Assembly (NCBI RefSeq): GCF_005938105.1
Contig: NZ_VCPE01000015.1
Coordinates: 62,001-126,000 of the forward strand
DNA length: 64,000 bases
Origin: Brucella haematophila
GTDB taxonomy: Bacteria; Pseudomonadota; Alphaproteobacteria; Rhizobiales; Rhizobiaceae
Reading direction: 5' to 3'
Part shown: positions 52,658 to 60,798 of the stretch, piece after piece
Layout of the letters: each line of letters opens with the position of its first letter
Position numbering within the stretch: position 1 is the first letter of the stretch
The notes under the pieces: generated by a model
The model's input: only the letters and a program-made list of their open reading frames with translations
Databases searched by the model: none
Told to the model about the DNA's origin: nothing
Made by a program: the position numbers and the translations under genes

Positions 52658-53797
52658 TCAGGCGACGAGCGAGCGCCCGCTATAGGGCGGATAGTCGACA
52701 TAGCCTGCGCGTCCGCCGCCGTAGTAAGTCGCGCGATCCGGCTCGGTCAGGGGCCAGTTGTTGCGCAAACGCTCAACAAGGTCGGGATTGGCGATGAAGG
52801 GCTGCCCGAAGGCCGCAAGATCGATCAATCCGGCATCGATCAGACGCTGCGCACGCGCCTGATCCAGACCGCCAGCCAGTATGAGCGCCGTATCCGGCAG
52901 CAATGGGCGCCATTGTTCCATCAAGCCATGGATCGCATCACTGACAGGGCGTTCGCCATAAGGCAGCTTAACCTGTCCAGATTGATCCATGACGTGAACA
53001 TAGGCTATGCCGCGCTTGCCGAGTTCCGCAGCCAGAGCCACATAGGTCTCTTCAAGGTCGGGGAAAAGCGGGTTGTCGTGAATGGTCCCGTAAGGCGACA
53101 GACGAATGGCAACGCGGCTGGAGCCAATGGCGTCCGATACTGCATCGACGGTTTCAAGCACAAAACGCAGTCGATTTTCGATGGTGGTTGCCGAATAGAT
53201 ATCATCGCGGTCATTGACCAGCGGATTGATAAACTGTTCAAACAGATAGCCGTTTGCGCCATGAAGCTCCACGCCATCGAAACCGGCTTCCACCGCGTTG
53301 CGCGCGGCCTGCACGAAATCACCGGTCACCCGCTTCACTTCTTCAGTGGTGAGGGCACGGGGTTCCGAGACTGGCATGAAATCCGGCTCGCCATTTGTAT
53401 TGCGAACGAAGGACATTGCGCCCGTAGCAACCCGTCCCGTCGAGCTTACCGGTGCTATACCGTCTTCCTGGATCGAGCGATTGGAAATACGACCGACATG
53501 CCAGAGCTGCGTGAAGATGCGACCGCCTGCGCTGTGGACAGACTGCGTCACCAGACGCCAGCCGCGGATCTGCTCTTCGGTGAAAATTCCGGGATTAAAA
53601 AGATAGCCCTGTCCCTCGCGGGAAATCGGGGTGCCTTCTGTAATGATCAGTCCCGCTGTCGCGCGTTGGCTGTAATAGAGTGCGACCAGCTCGTCGGCTG
53701 CGCCACTGAAACTCCGCGAGCGGGTCATCGGCGCCATGACAATGCGATTGGGCAGTGCCAGACCCGAAAGGTTAAATGGCTTGAAAAGGCTGCTCAT
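52658..53797 (-). CDS. Old Yellow Enzyme-type alkene reductase (NemA-like)
   Basis: A 379-residue FMN-binding TIM barrel. Characteristic are FNLSGLALPNRIVMAPMTRSR, TQLWHVGRIS, FDGVELHGANGYLFEQFINP (active-site HxAN-type), RFVLETVDAV and PLTEPDRATYYGGGRAGYVDYP. It reduces activated C=C bonds or nitro groups with NADPH. The start at 53797 follows AGGAG. It is divergent from a LysR regulator with only 113 bases between starts, so that regulator is the probable controller. The hydrolases at 51427 and 50207 lie downstream on the same strand. Confidence 0.92.
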   Translation of the reverse strand: MSSLFKPFNLSGLALPNRIVMAPMTRSRSFSGAADELVALYYSQRATAGLIITEGTPISREGQGYLFNPGIFTEEQIRGWRLVTQSVHSAGGRIFTQLWHVGRISNRSIQEDGIAPVSSTGRVATGAMSFVRNTNGEPDFMPVSEPRALTTEEVKRVTGDFVQAARNAVEAGFDGVELHGANGYLFEQFINPLVNDRDDIYSATTIENRLRFVLETVDAVSDAIGSSRVAIRLSPYGTIHDNPLFPDLEETYVALAAELGKRGIAYVHVMDQSGQVKLPYGERPVSDAIHGLMEQWRPLLPDTALILAGGLDQARAQRLIDAGLIDLAAFGQPFIANPDLVERLRNNWPLTEPDRATYYGGGRAGYVDYPPYSGRSLVA

Positions 53798-53910
53798 GTT
53801 CTGGTTCTCCTGAACGGCGTCCATCAATTTTTCTCGAGAGATTTATATGGCCGTTGACGCAGCAGCAGAATGCGGCTTGAATTCGGAACATTACGGAAGG
53901 ATTTTCCGGC

Positions 53911-54813
53911 ATGAAACTGAAACTGGATCATTTCGGCGCGCTACAAACTTTCGTTCACGCTGCCGAGAAAAGAAGCTTTCGTGAAGCGGGCCAAATTGTT
54001 GGCCTTTCGGCATCTGCTGTCGGCAAGTCGGTGCAGAAGCTTGAAGAGCAACTGGACGTGCGCCTGTTTCATCGCTCAACGCGCTCGATCACGCTGACGA
54101 CCGAGGGAAAGCTGTTTCTCGAACGATGCCGTCGTATTCTGGGCGAACTGGAAGTGGCGCAGGCAGAGTTGTCGCAATCCTCCCAAGGCACCCATGGGCG
54201 CCTGAAGGTTGGTTTGCCCATTTCATCCACGCTTCTGGTGGCAGCCGTCAGCGCGTTTATGAAGGCTTATCCCGAGGTCGATATCGAGTTGGATATCAGC
54301 GACCGCTTCGCCGATGTCATCGACGAAGGTTTCGACGTGGTAATCCGCACGGGGAAGCCGAAGGACAGCCGCCTGCTTTATAAGAAAGTGGGAGAATTCT
54401 CCTGGTACCTCGTCGCATCACCGGACTATATCGCACGATGCGGCGCGCCCCAGTCCGTCGCCGATCTCCAGAACCATCGCTGTCTCAGGCACCGTTATTC
54501 AGAAACCGGCAAGATTGCCCCATGGGAACTGGCCGGTCAGGAGGACGACAACTCCAGAGCGCCAGAAACATTCACCGTAACGACGGTCGATTCGATTATA
54601 CAATTGGCCCTGGACGGCAATGGAATTGCATTGTTGCCGAGCTTTGCTGTTAAAGGAAAAATACTGGACGGTACATTGATTGATGTCCTTCCGGGTGCGG
54701 CCAACAATACGGGGATATTTTATCTTCTTTGGCCCGCAAGTCGCTATCCGCTGTCGCGAGTACGTGCTTTTGTCGATTTCGTTTCAAAATTTCTTACAGA
54801 TGAACTCGCTTAG
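53911..54813 (+). CDS. LysR-family transcriptional regulator
   Basis: 300 residues. The winged helix at 5-65 reads FGALQTFVHAAEKRSFREAGQIVGLSASAVGKSVQKLEEQLDVRLFHRSTRSI. A substrate-binding domain follows: LKVGLPISSTLLVAAVSAFMKAYPEVDIELDISD and VDSIIQLALDGNGIALLP. It acts as a tetrameric activator/repressor of the divergent reductase gene. It starts at an ATG with GGAAGGA upstream. The effector is unknown. Confidence 0.92.
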   Translation: MKLKLDHFGALQTFVHAAEKRSFREAGQIVGLSASAVGKSVQKLEEQLDVRLFHRSTRSITLTTEGKLFLERCRRILGELEVAQAELSQSSQGTHGRLKVGLPISSTLLVAAVSAFMKAYPEVDIELDISDRFADVIDEGFDVVIRTGKPKDSRLLYKKVGEFSWYLVASPDYIARCGAPQSVADLQNHRCLRHRYSETGKIAPWELAGQEDDNSRAPETFTVTTVDSIIQLALDGNGIALLPSFAVKGKILDGTLIDVLPGAANNTGIFYLLWPASRYPLSRVRAFVDFVSKFLTDELA

Positions 54814-54953
54814 ATAATGGAGTTTCCCAAGGCCTTAAAACAACGGCTGATACACAGGTCGTTATTCCGAAGAATGAGGGCCGTGTTCAGCATGCCTCCA
54901 ATATCTCGGAAACTCCTATCTGGAATGCGGCAAGCGCCGCAACGTGCGTATAG

Positions 54954-55139
54954 TCAACCAGAATATGTGTCCAAAGCGCCGTGCGCTGCAAAGAATGGCT
55001 GCGTTCGCCCAAGAGGTTCGTCATCATAGGCGTGATCCTCGCCAGCCTTGTCGTTTTTGAGTAGCCAATCAATGGCTCCATTTTCGCGGGCAATAAAGCC
55101 ATCAAGGATTACAGCGATGATTACGTGTCCGGTGACCAT
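54954..55139 (-). pseudogene. dihydrofolate reductase-family (RibD_C) remnant
   Basis: From the ATG at 55139, which has a strong GGAG site seven bases upstream, the frame reads VTGHVIIAVILDGFIARENGAIDWL and then LKNDKAGEDHAYDD. This is the N-terminal strand, loop and helix of a RibD_C/dihydrofolate-reductase-like protein. The similarity then decays and the frame stops after 61 codons (full proteins are about 180). The rest of the fold is missing, so this is a 3'-deleted or frameshifted relic. Confidence 0.65.
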
Positions 55140-55148
55140 CTTCAACTC

Positions 55149-55173
55149 CTTGATTATACGATGTATAATCAAG
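55149..55173. promoter_or_regulatory. perfect 11-3-11 palindrome (regulator operator)
   Basis: CTTGATTATAC-GAT-GTATAATCAAG is a perfect 25-base palindrome. On the minus strand it ends in the AAGGAG ribosome-binding site of the broken dihydrofolate-reductase-like gene (start 55139), so it would control translation or transcription initiation there. The TTATAC/GTATAA core is typical of GntR- or TetR-type operators. No gene for a matching regulator is adjacent. Confidence 0.65.
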
Positions 55174-55296
55174 CGGTATCTGGCCTATAGCAAAATCGCT
55201 CCATGTCGCTTGTGTGGATCGTTGCGAAAACTGACGATCCGCGCGTTCCAGCTAACGCTCACAGCATTGTTGGCGAAGGTTTCGTCGGGAAATTGC

Positions 55297-56109
55297 TTAG
55301 TCAAGAATCCGAGTTCTAAAATCCTCGTTCCACGGTTCGCGAACTGAGATAGAGCCAGCAACGTTTGAAACCGTCTTGGCGAGAGCTTCTTGTTCGTCAG
55401 CACTGAGCGTCCCGCCGGGCCGAACAAGGTTGATGTTGACCGCTGCTACGACCCGCATGGAGGCGTCAAATATAGGCGCCGCAACGGAAATATCCCCTTC
55501 AAAAATTTCGTGATACGTCGTTGCGATACGCGCGCTACGAACCTTGTGCAGCCGGGAAACGATATCTTCTCTGGTTAAAAGAGACCCGCTCGCATAGGGA
55601 ACAAATCTCACTTCATCGATGAGCTTCTCAGCTTCATTCTCAGGCAGAAACGCAACAATTGCTTGACCGATAGCAGAAATATGCCACGGAAAACTGGAGC
55701 CTAACGCGACATTCGGCGAAACCACTTCGTGGCCCGACGCACGTATCACGACAGTAATCTGACCTCGATCCAAAACGCCCATATTCACCGTTTTGCCCAA
55801 GCGATGATTGCAGGCCAGAATATGTGGCGTGGCTCGTTCAATGAACTGATTTCCCCGAAGGTAGATAGATCCCATCCTCACAAGGCCTGGCCCCGGAGAA
55901 TAGCGCCGCGTCGACGGGTCCTTGATCAGCAAACCCGAAGCTACAAGGGTTCTTGTGAACCTCTGAACAGCGGTCTTCTCTATGCCGGTCATGGATACCA
56001 GTTCAGTCAAACCCAACGTTTGATGGCCATATTCAAAAGCCTCCAGAATTTTCAGTCCCCGCTGCAGCGAGGTACTTTGCAGACGCGAGTTCTCTTCTGG
56101 TTCACTCAT
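55297..56109 (-). CDS. IclR-family transcriptional regulator
   Basis: 270 residues. The N-terminal winged helix reads LQRGLKILEAFEYGHQTLGLTELVSMTGIEKTAVQRFTRTLVASGLL. The effector domain has TVNMGVLDRGQITVVIRASG, HISAIGQAIVAFLPENEAEKLI and DISVAAPIFDASMRVVAAVNI. IclR proteins sense small organic acids. It is divergent from the operon starting at 56330, with a palindrome in the gap, and most likely regulates it. Confidence 0.92.
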   Translation of the reverse strand: MSEPEENSRLQSTSLQRGLKILEAFEYGHQTLGLTELVSMTGIEKTAVQRFTRTLVASGLLIKDPSTRRYSPGPGLVRMGSIYLRGNQFIERATPHILACNHRLGKTVNMGVLDRGQITVVIRASGHEVVSPNVALGSSFPWHISAIGQAIVAFLPENEAEKLIDEVRFVPYASGSLLTREDIVSRLHKVRSARIATTYHEIFEGDISVAAPIFDASMRVVAAVNINLVRPGGTLSADEQEALAKTVSNVAGSISVREPWNEDFRTRILD

Positions 56110-56295
56110 GGACTTCTTACTTTCGTGAAGGCGTGCCGTCTCGTTTTCAAGCTCAATTGGAGGCGGCTCAACACCAAATTCCTTCGTAATCTATTCTCCC
56201 TCTATCTCATTGCGCAGACGCCGCTGTCAAATCGATATTAAATAGATTGACTCCAATGGTGATAAATGCACTAGTAAGGCATATAACGCACTTAT

Positions 56296-56312
56296 GTAGC
56301 GATTATCGCTAC
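56296..56312. promoter_or_regulatory. palindromic operator before the hydroxyacid operon
   Basis: GTAGCGATTATCGCTAC is a perfect 8-1-8 palindrome, 17 bases before the first gene of the operon and 186 bases before the IclR start. The position fits a binding site for the IclR protein. The gap upstream (56110-56295) is AT-rich with no gene. Confidence 0.6.
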
Positions 56313-56329
56313 TTTGGGATTGGACAGCG

Positions 56330-57760
56330 ATGGACGCCTCTGCTGAAAATATGTTTCTTTCCAAGCTTCGAGAGATCGTTGGTATCAACAATGTCCTGAC
56401 GGAAAAGAGTGATCTGTCCGGATATGTAATCGATGCGCGACGGCGTTACGAAGGCAACACGATGGCCGTTGTCCGTCCCGCTACGACGCAGGAAGTTTCG
56501 GAAATAGTTGCACTTTGCAGCCAGGAAAAAGTGGCTGTCATACCGCAAGGCGGCAACACCGGAATGTGCGGCGGTGCAACCCCGCTGCTCAAAGATAGAG
56601 CGTCCATTATCGTTGCGCTTGGTCGCATGAACCAGGTGCGTCACTTAGATCCGGCAAATAACACCATAGCCGTTGATGCCGGCTGTACGCTCTCTAGCAT
56701 TCAAGCTGGCGCAACAGCAGTGGAACGGCTTTTTCCCATGTCGCTGGGTAGCGAAGGCACGTGCCAGATTGGGGGCAATATTGCCACCAATGCCGGCGGC
56801 ACCTCTGTACTGCGGTATGGCCCGATGCGCGACCTGGTTCTTGGTATCGAGGCAGTACTCCCAGACGGCCGCATCGTTGATGCGATGAAAGGGCTTCGAA
56901 AAGATAATACCGGCTTCGCGCTCAAACATCTCTTCATCGGGTCTGAAGGAACGATCGGGATTATAACGGGCGCCGTACTCAAACTGGTAGCCAAGCCTGC
57001 CAAAAGCTCTGTCGCGATGGTCGGCCTTGCCGATATTGATAAGGTTCTGGACCTTCTTCACAAGGTACAGATGGCGGTGGGCGACAGGCTGACCAATTTC
57101 GAAGTTCTCTCATCCGGCCAATACGAACTCGTGATGAACCTCCCGAAGGGGCTGCAAAATCCCCTCGCCGACCAACATGCATGGATAACCGTTATTGAGC
57201 TTACCGATCCAGATTCCCAGGCAGACCTTGATGAGCTGATGGCTTCCATACTTTACGAAGCGATGGAGGCCAAGATCGTTGACGAAGCAATTCTGGCCAA
57301 TAGCGATGCCAAAGCAGAGTTGATTTGGGAAATCAGACATTCTGTGACCGAAGCAAATGTAAATGCTGGCCTTACTTTCTCGCATGACACATCTGTCCCC
57401 GTCTCCCGCGTACCTCATTTTGTAAATGATGTTCAAAAACTCATAGGCGAACGGTTTCCGGAAGCGAAGGTGGTATTTGTGGGGCACGTCGGGGATGGAA
57501 ACATCCATGCCGTCGTCATCTTGCCGCGTGAGCTAAAGACAGACAAAGCCGTCGTTGATGCGCTGGCAGCTGCCGTCAATGCAACAATTGACGAGGTGGC
57601 GATTGCTCTCGCAGGTTCGATAAGCGCTGAACATGGGATAGGCCGTTCCAACCGCGCGCGTCTCCACTCATATCTCGATGAAACCCAGCTCACGCTGATG
57701 CGAGGCATCAAATCCGTATTTGATCCCGAAGGCATCATGAACCCAAACGTTCTCTTCTAA
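56330..57760 (+). CDS. FAD-linked 2-hydroxyacid dehydrogenase (GlcD/D2HGDH type)
   Basis: A 476-residue VAO-family flavoprotein. The FAD-binding part has VIPQGGNTGMCGGATPL, LGSEGTCQIGGNIATNAGGTSVLRYG and GSEGTIGIITGAVLKL. The C-terminal cap ends with VGHVGDGNIHAVVILP and the metal-binding AEHGIGRSNR. Enzymes of this group oxidise D-lactate, glycolate or D-2-hydroxyglutarate and pass electrons to quinone or a flavoprotein. It is the first gene of a plus-strand operon controlled by IclR. The start is the ATG at 56330 with a weak GGACAG upstream. It shares the operon with another 2-hydroxyacid oxidoreductase. Confidence 0.9.
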   Translation: MDASAENMFLSKLREIVGINNVLTEKSDLSGYVIDARRRYEGNTMAVVRPATTQEVSEIVALCSQEKVAVIPQGGNTGMCGGATPLLKDRASIIVALGRMNQVRHLDPANNTIAVDAGCTLSSIQAGATAVERLFPMSLGSEGTCQIGGNIATNAGGTSVLRYGPMRDLVLGIEAVLPDGRIVDAMKGLRKDNTGFALKHLFIGSEGTIGIITGAVLKLVAKPAKSSVAMVGLADIDKVLDLLHKVQMAVGDRLTNFEVLSSGQYELVMNLPKGLQNPLADQHAWITVIELTDPDSQADLDELMASILYEAMEAKIVDEAILANSDAKAELIWEIRHSVTEANVNAGLTFSHDTSVPVSRVPHFVNDVQKLIGERFPEAKVVFVGHVGDGNIHAVVILPRELKTDKAVVDALAAAVNATIDEVAIALAGSISAEHGIGRSNRARLHSYLDETQLTLMRGIKSVFDPEGIMNPNVLF

Positions 57761-57779
57761 CATATCGAGGATCAAGAAA

Positions 57780-58787
57780 ATGACCAAGTGTGTGGCACTC
57801 ATCGATCCCACCATTTTGCCGGTAGGTGTTGATTATCTCAAAAGCCGGGCCAGCGTGACGCTTGCTCCGGACGGCAATGAGAAGACTTTGATCCAGACTA
57901 TCCAAGACGCACAAGCGCAGGCGTTGATCGTGCGCGTCGAGGACGCGACCCGTACGATTTTCGAACAATGCTCAAGCCTTTGCGTTGTCGGCATGCATGG
58001 TGTTGGTACAGATACAATCGATATCGAAGCCGCGACCGACCATGGCATTCTGGTTTTGCACACACCTTGGGTCAACTACAAGTCCACATCCGAACATGCA
58101 TTGGCTCTTCTCATGTCCGTGGCAAAAAAAATCATGCCGGGCCACCAAGCCGTGAAGGACGGTAAATTCGTTTACTACCGTAATAACCATCTGCCAATGG
58201 AACTGGAAGGAAAGACGGTTTTCATCATCGGTGTCGGGCGTATCGGTGGTGAAATGGCTCGTAAATGCAAAGCCGCGTTCAATATGCGGGTGCTTGGTCA
58301 TGATCCTGCATATACTTCCGACGAACTGGCCCAAAAAGGCGTGGAGAAAGTGAGCCTGGAGGACGGGCTGAGGCAGGCAGATTTCGTCTCTATTCATACG
58401 CCGCTCAATCCCACAACGCGCCTCATCATGAATGAACACACATTCTCTCTCATGAAAAAAGGTGCTAGCTTTATCAATGCTTCGCGTGGTGGAACGATGG
58501 ACCAATCGGCACTGCTTGCTGCACTTGATTCAGGCCATCTGTTTGGTGCAGGTCTTGATGTCTTCAATCCGGAACCCGTTCCTTTGAACGATCCCGTCAC
58601 CGTGCACGAAAAAGTCGTTTTGAGCCCCCACTTCGCTGGAGACACCAACGAGGCGCGTAGCCGTTGTTCGGAGACCATCGCCAAGGCGATCATTGACGTG
58701 CTTGATGGATTGCCGGTCGAAGGCATCGTTAATCCCGACGTTCTGACACGGGCCAACTATCGCCTGGGACGTTTGCTTGCAGCCTGA
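57780..58787 (+). CDS. D-isomer 2-hydroxyacid dehydrogenase (NAD)
   Basis: 335 residues of the phosphoglycerate-dehydrogenase-like family. Catalytic and cofactor features are VVGMHGVGTDTIDIEAA, the Rossmann site FIIGVGRIGGEMARKC, NASRGGTMDQSALLAAL (Arg), FGAGLDVFNPEP (Glu/Asp) and VVLSPHFAGDTNEA (His). It reduces a 2-ketoacid, or oxidises a D-2-hydroxyacid, with NAD(H) in the cytosol. It starts 19 bases after the flavoprotein gene. Whether it works with or opposite to the flavoprotein is unknown. Confidence 0.92.
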   Translation: MTKCVALIDPTILPVGVDYLKSRASVTLAPDGNEKTLIQTIQDAQAQALIVRVEDATRTIFEQCSSLCVVGMHGVGTDTIDIEAATDHGILVLHTPWVNYKSTSEHALALLMSVAKKIMPGHQAVKDGKFVYYRNNHLPMELEGKTVFIIGVGRIGGEMARKCKAAFNMRVLGHDPAYTSDELAQKGVEKVSLEDGLRQADFVSIHTPLNPTTRLIMNEHTFSLMKKGASFINASRGGTMDQSALLAALDSGHLFGAGLDVFNPEPVPLNDPVTVHEKVVLSPHFAGDTNEARSRCSETIAKAIIDVLDGLPVEGIVNPDVLTRANYRLGRLLAA

Positions 58788-58814
58788 GAAAAACACCTAA
58801 AAATAGGGGAACAG

Positions 58815-59654
58815 ATGTCAAAGCCATTCGAAAGCAATTCGCTAGCGAAACACAGCGCCAAAACGAATTACCGAAATCCACTCCGTGAGAAGCTCCAACG
58901 TGGTGAATTCACGCAAGGTCTCTGGATCACTTTGTCGAATCCGGCCGTCACGGAATTTGCTGCGGAGCTTGGTCTCGATTGGGTCTGCGTGGATATGGAG
59001 CATGGCGCGACCTCATATGCTGATGTTGCAAACCATGTTCGTGCGGCCAAGGGAACAGGAGTTGCTGTTTTCGTCCGCGTTCCAACCATATCGGTGGATG
59101 CAATTGCTCGTTGCCTCGATCTGGGTGTCGACGGGATCGTCCTGCCGCTTGTCCGCTCTTCGGACGACATCCTTCGGGCCATGGATTACATGCTTTATCC
59201 ACCCAGAGGAAGCCGCGGCCTTGGAGGAGAAAGGGCCCAGAAATGGGGGCTGGGCGTGGAGGAATATATCGCCTCAGCCAATGACGAGCTTATCCTTATG
59301 CCCATGATTGAACACAAGGATGCAGTTTCTGCAATCGACGACATCCTGAGCATACCGGGCCTCGATCATTTCTTTATCGGCCCCGGCGACCTGTCGTCCA
59401 GTCTTGGACATATTGGACAGTGGGATACAGCTGAAACCGCAGCAGCCATCGCGCATGTGTTATCCAGAGCCAAAGTACACGGGGTAACCGCCGGTATATA
59501 TGCCATTGGTCCCGATGACACCAGAAAACGGGTGGAACAGGGCTTCAGGATCATCGCTATCGGCTCCGATCTTGCTCTTATGGGCAAGCAAATCCGAAGT
59601 GATCAGGAAGTCCTCGGCACGAAGCTTGCGAATGCCACGAATTCGGGGAGGTGA
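58815..59654 (+). CDS. HpcH/HpaI-type class II aldolase
   Basis: 279 residues with the family core TQGLWITLSNPAVTEFAAELGLDWVCVDMEHG (metal-binding Glu), FVRVPTISVDAIARCLDLGVDGIVLPLV and DHFFIGPGDLSSSLGHIGQWD (metal Asp and pyruvate region). These pyruvate aldolases cleave 4-hydroxy-2-oxoacids to pyruvate plus an aldehyde. The gene follows the dehydrogenase by 27 bases, with GGGG upstream. The context suggests that the aldehyde or hydroxyacid made upstream is processed by the dehydrogenases. Confidence 0.9.
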   Translation: MSKPFESNSLAKHSAKTNYRNPLREKLQRGEFTQGLWITLSNPAVTEFAAELGLDWVCVDMEHGATSYADVANHVRAAKGTGVAVFVRVPTISVDAIARCLDLGVDGIVLPLVRSSDDILRAMDYMLYPPRGSRGLGGERAQKWGLGVEEYIASANDELILMPMIEHKDAVSAIDDILSIPGLDHFFIGPGDLSSSLGHIGQWDTAETAAAIAHVLSRAKVHGVTAGIYAIGPDDTRKRVEQGFRIIAIGSDLALMGKQIRSDQEVLGTKLANATNSGR

Positions 59655-59664
59655 GATCGCAGCC

Positions 59665-60798
59665 ATGTTGAAGAAGTTAAACCTGAACGCGACAAAAGAC
59701 GGCACCGATATCAAACTGGCGGTGAAAGACCTCAGCAAGACATATGGTTCATTCACGGCTCTCCATCCCACTGATCTTGAATTGAAGGCCGGAGAGTTCA
59801 TGACTCTCCTCGGCCCTTCGGGATCAGGGAAAACGACACTTTTGATGATGGTGGCCGGTTTGCTGAGTTCCGACTCCGGCGACCTCTGGATCGACGGTCG
59901 TCGCACCACGAATGCTCCCCCGTGGGAGCGGGGCATCGGAATGGTGTTCCAGAACTATGCCCTTTTCCCCCATATGAGCGTCTTCGAGAATGTTGCCTTT
60001 CCTTTGCGGATGAGAAACGCACCACCCGAAGTCATCAAACGCGAAGTCACGAACGTCTTGCAGATGGTACAGTTGGAACACACTGCCAATAGGCGTCCGC
60101 GCGATCTTTCCGGCGGTCAACAACAACGCATCGCGCTGGCTCGCGCGTTCGTATTCAAACCTCATATTATTCTGATGGACGAACCGTTGGGGGCGCTCGA
60201 CAAAAATCTGCGCGATCAGCTGCAGCTCGAAATCAAGAATATCCATAAAACCCACAAAACAACGATCCTTTACGTTACACACGACCAGGGCGAAGCTCTA
60301 ACCATGTCTGACCGGATCTGCCTGATGAACCACGGCAGGATCGAACAGCTGGATACCCCATCTGAACTGTATTTCAGGCCAAAAACGGTTTTTGCTGCGG
60401 ACTTTCTGGGCGATTCAAACTTTATCGACGGCGAAGTCGTAAATCGCAATGGCGACTACGTGTATCTCGCGGCTAGTTTTGATAGCCAAACGATATTGCG
60501 AGGATATGGCCCAACTTTAAGCATTGGCGATAAAGCCCGAATGATGGTTCGACCGGAACGCCTCAAACTTTCCGCAGACTTGCCACAAGATTGGAATGCT
60601 ATCCCCGTCACGGTCAAGCAATCCATCTTTGTGGGCAGCTTTACCCGGCATTATGTCTCTGATCCCACGGGCGCTGAAATGGCCACGTTGGAGCTTACCT
60701 CGGGACCAAATGGTCAACCCATGGCAGGGCAAAGAATGATGGCGGTATGGTCACCTGACAGCGCAGTGGTTCTGCCGAACACGTCGGGGAAATCGTGA
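59665..60798 (+). CDS. ABC importer ATPase (PotA/FbpC type)
   Basis: A 377-residue ATPase. Walker A GPSGSGKTTLL, signature LSGGQQQRIALARAF, Walker B IILMDEPLGALD and the H-loop TILYVTHDQGEAL are intact. A C-terminal TOBE-like regulatory domain follows (about 280-370). This CUT1/PotA group pairs with binding proteins for polyamines, iron or small acids. The longer frame from 59500 runs inside the aldolase gene; the ATG at 59665 has GGAGG upstream, slightly far. It overlaps the permease gene by four bases. Confidence 0.9.
   Translation: MLKKLNLNATKDGTDIKLAVKDLSKTYGSFTALHPTDLELKAGEFMTLLGPSGSGKTTLLMMVAGLLSSDSGDLWIDGRRTTNAPPWERGIGMVFQNYALFPHMSVFENVAFPLRMRNAPPEVIKREVTNVLQMVQLEHTANRRPRDLSGGQQQRIALARAFVFKPHIILMDEPLGALDKNLRDQLQLEIKNIHKTHKTTILYVTHDQGEALTMSDRICLMNHGRIEQLDTPSELYFRPKTVFAADFLGDSNFIDGEVVNRNGDYVYLAASFDSQTILRGYGPTLSIGDKARMMVRPERLKLSADLPQDWNAIPVTVKQSIFVGSFTRHYVSDPTGAEMATLELTSGPNGQPMAGQRMMAVWSPDSAVVLPNTSGKS

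Noticed and set aside
52474-52701. N-terminal extension of the Asp-nucleophile hydrolase
   Set aside because: It overlaps the reductase gene and would bury a clear signal peptide; the GTG at 52473 has a good ribosome-binding site.
55048-55347. A 99-codon plus-strand frame opposite the dihydrofolate-reductase relic
   Set aside because: Antisense to the recognisable relic and to the IclR 3' end; no family signal.
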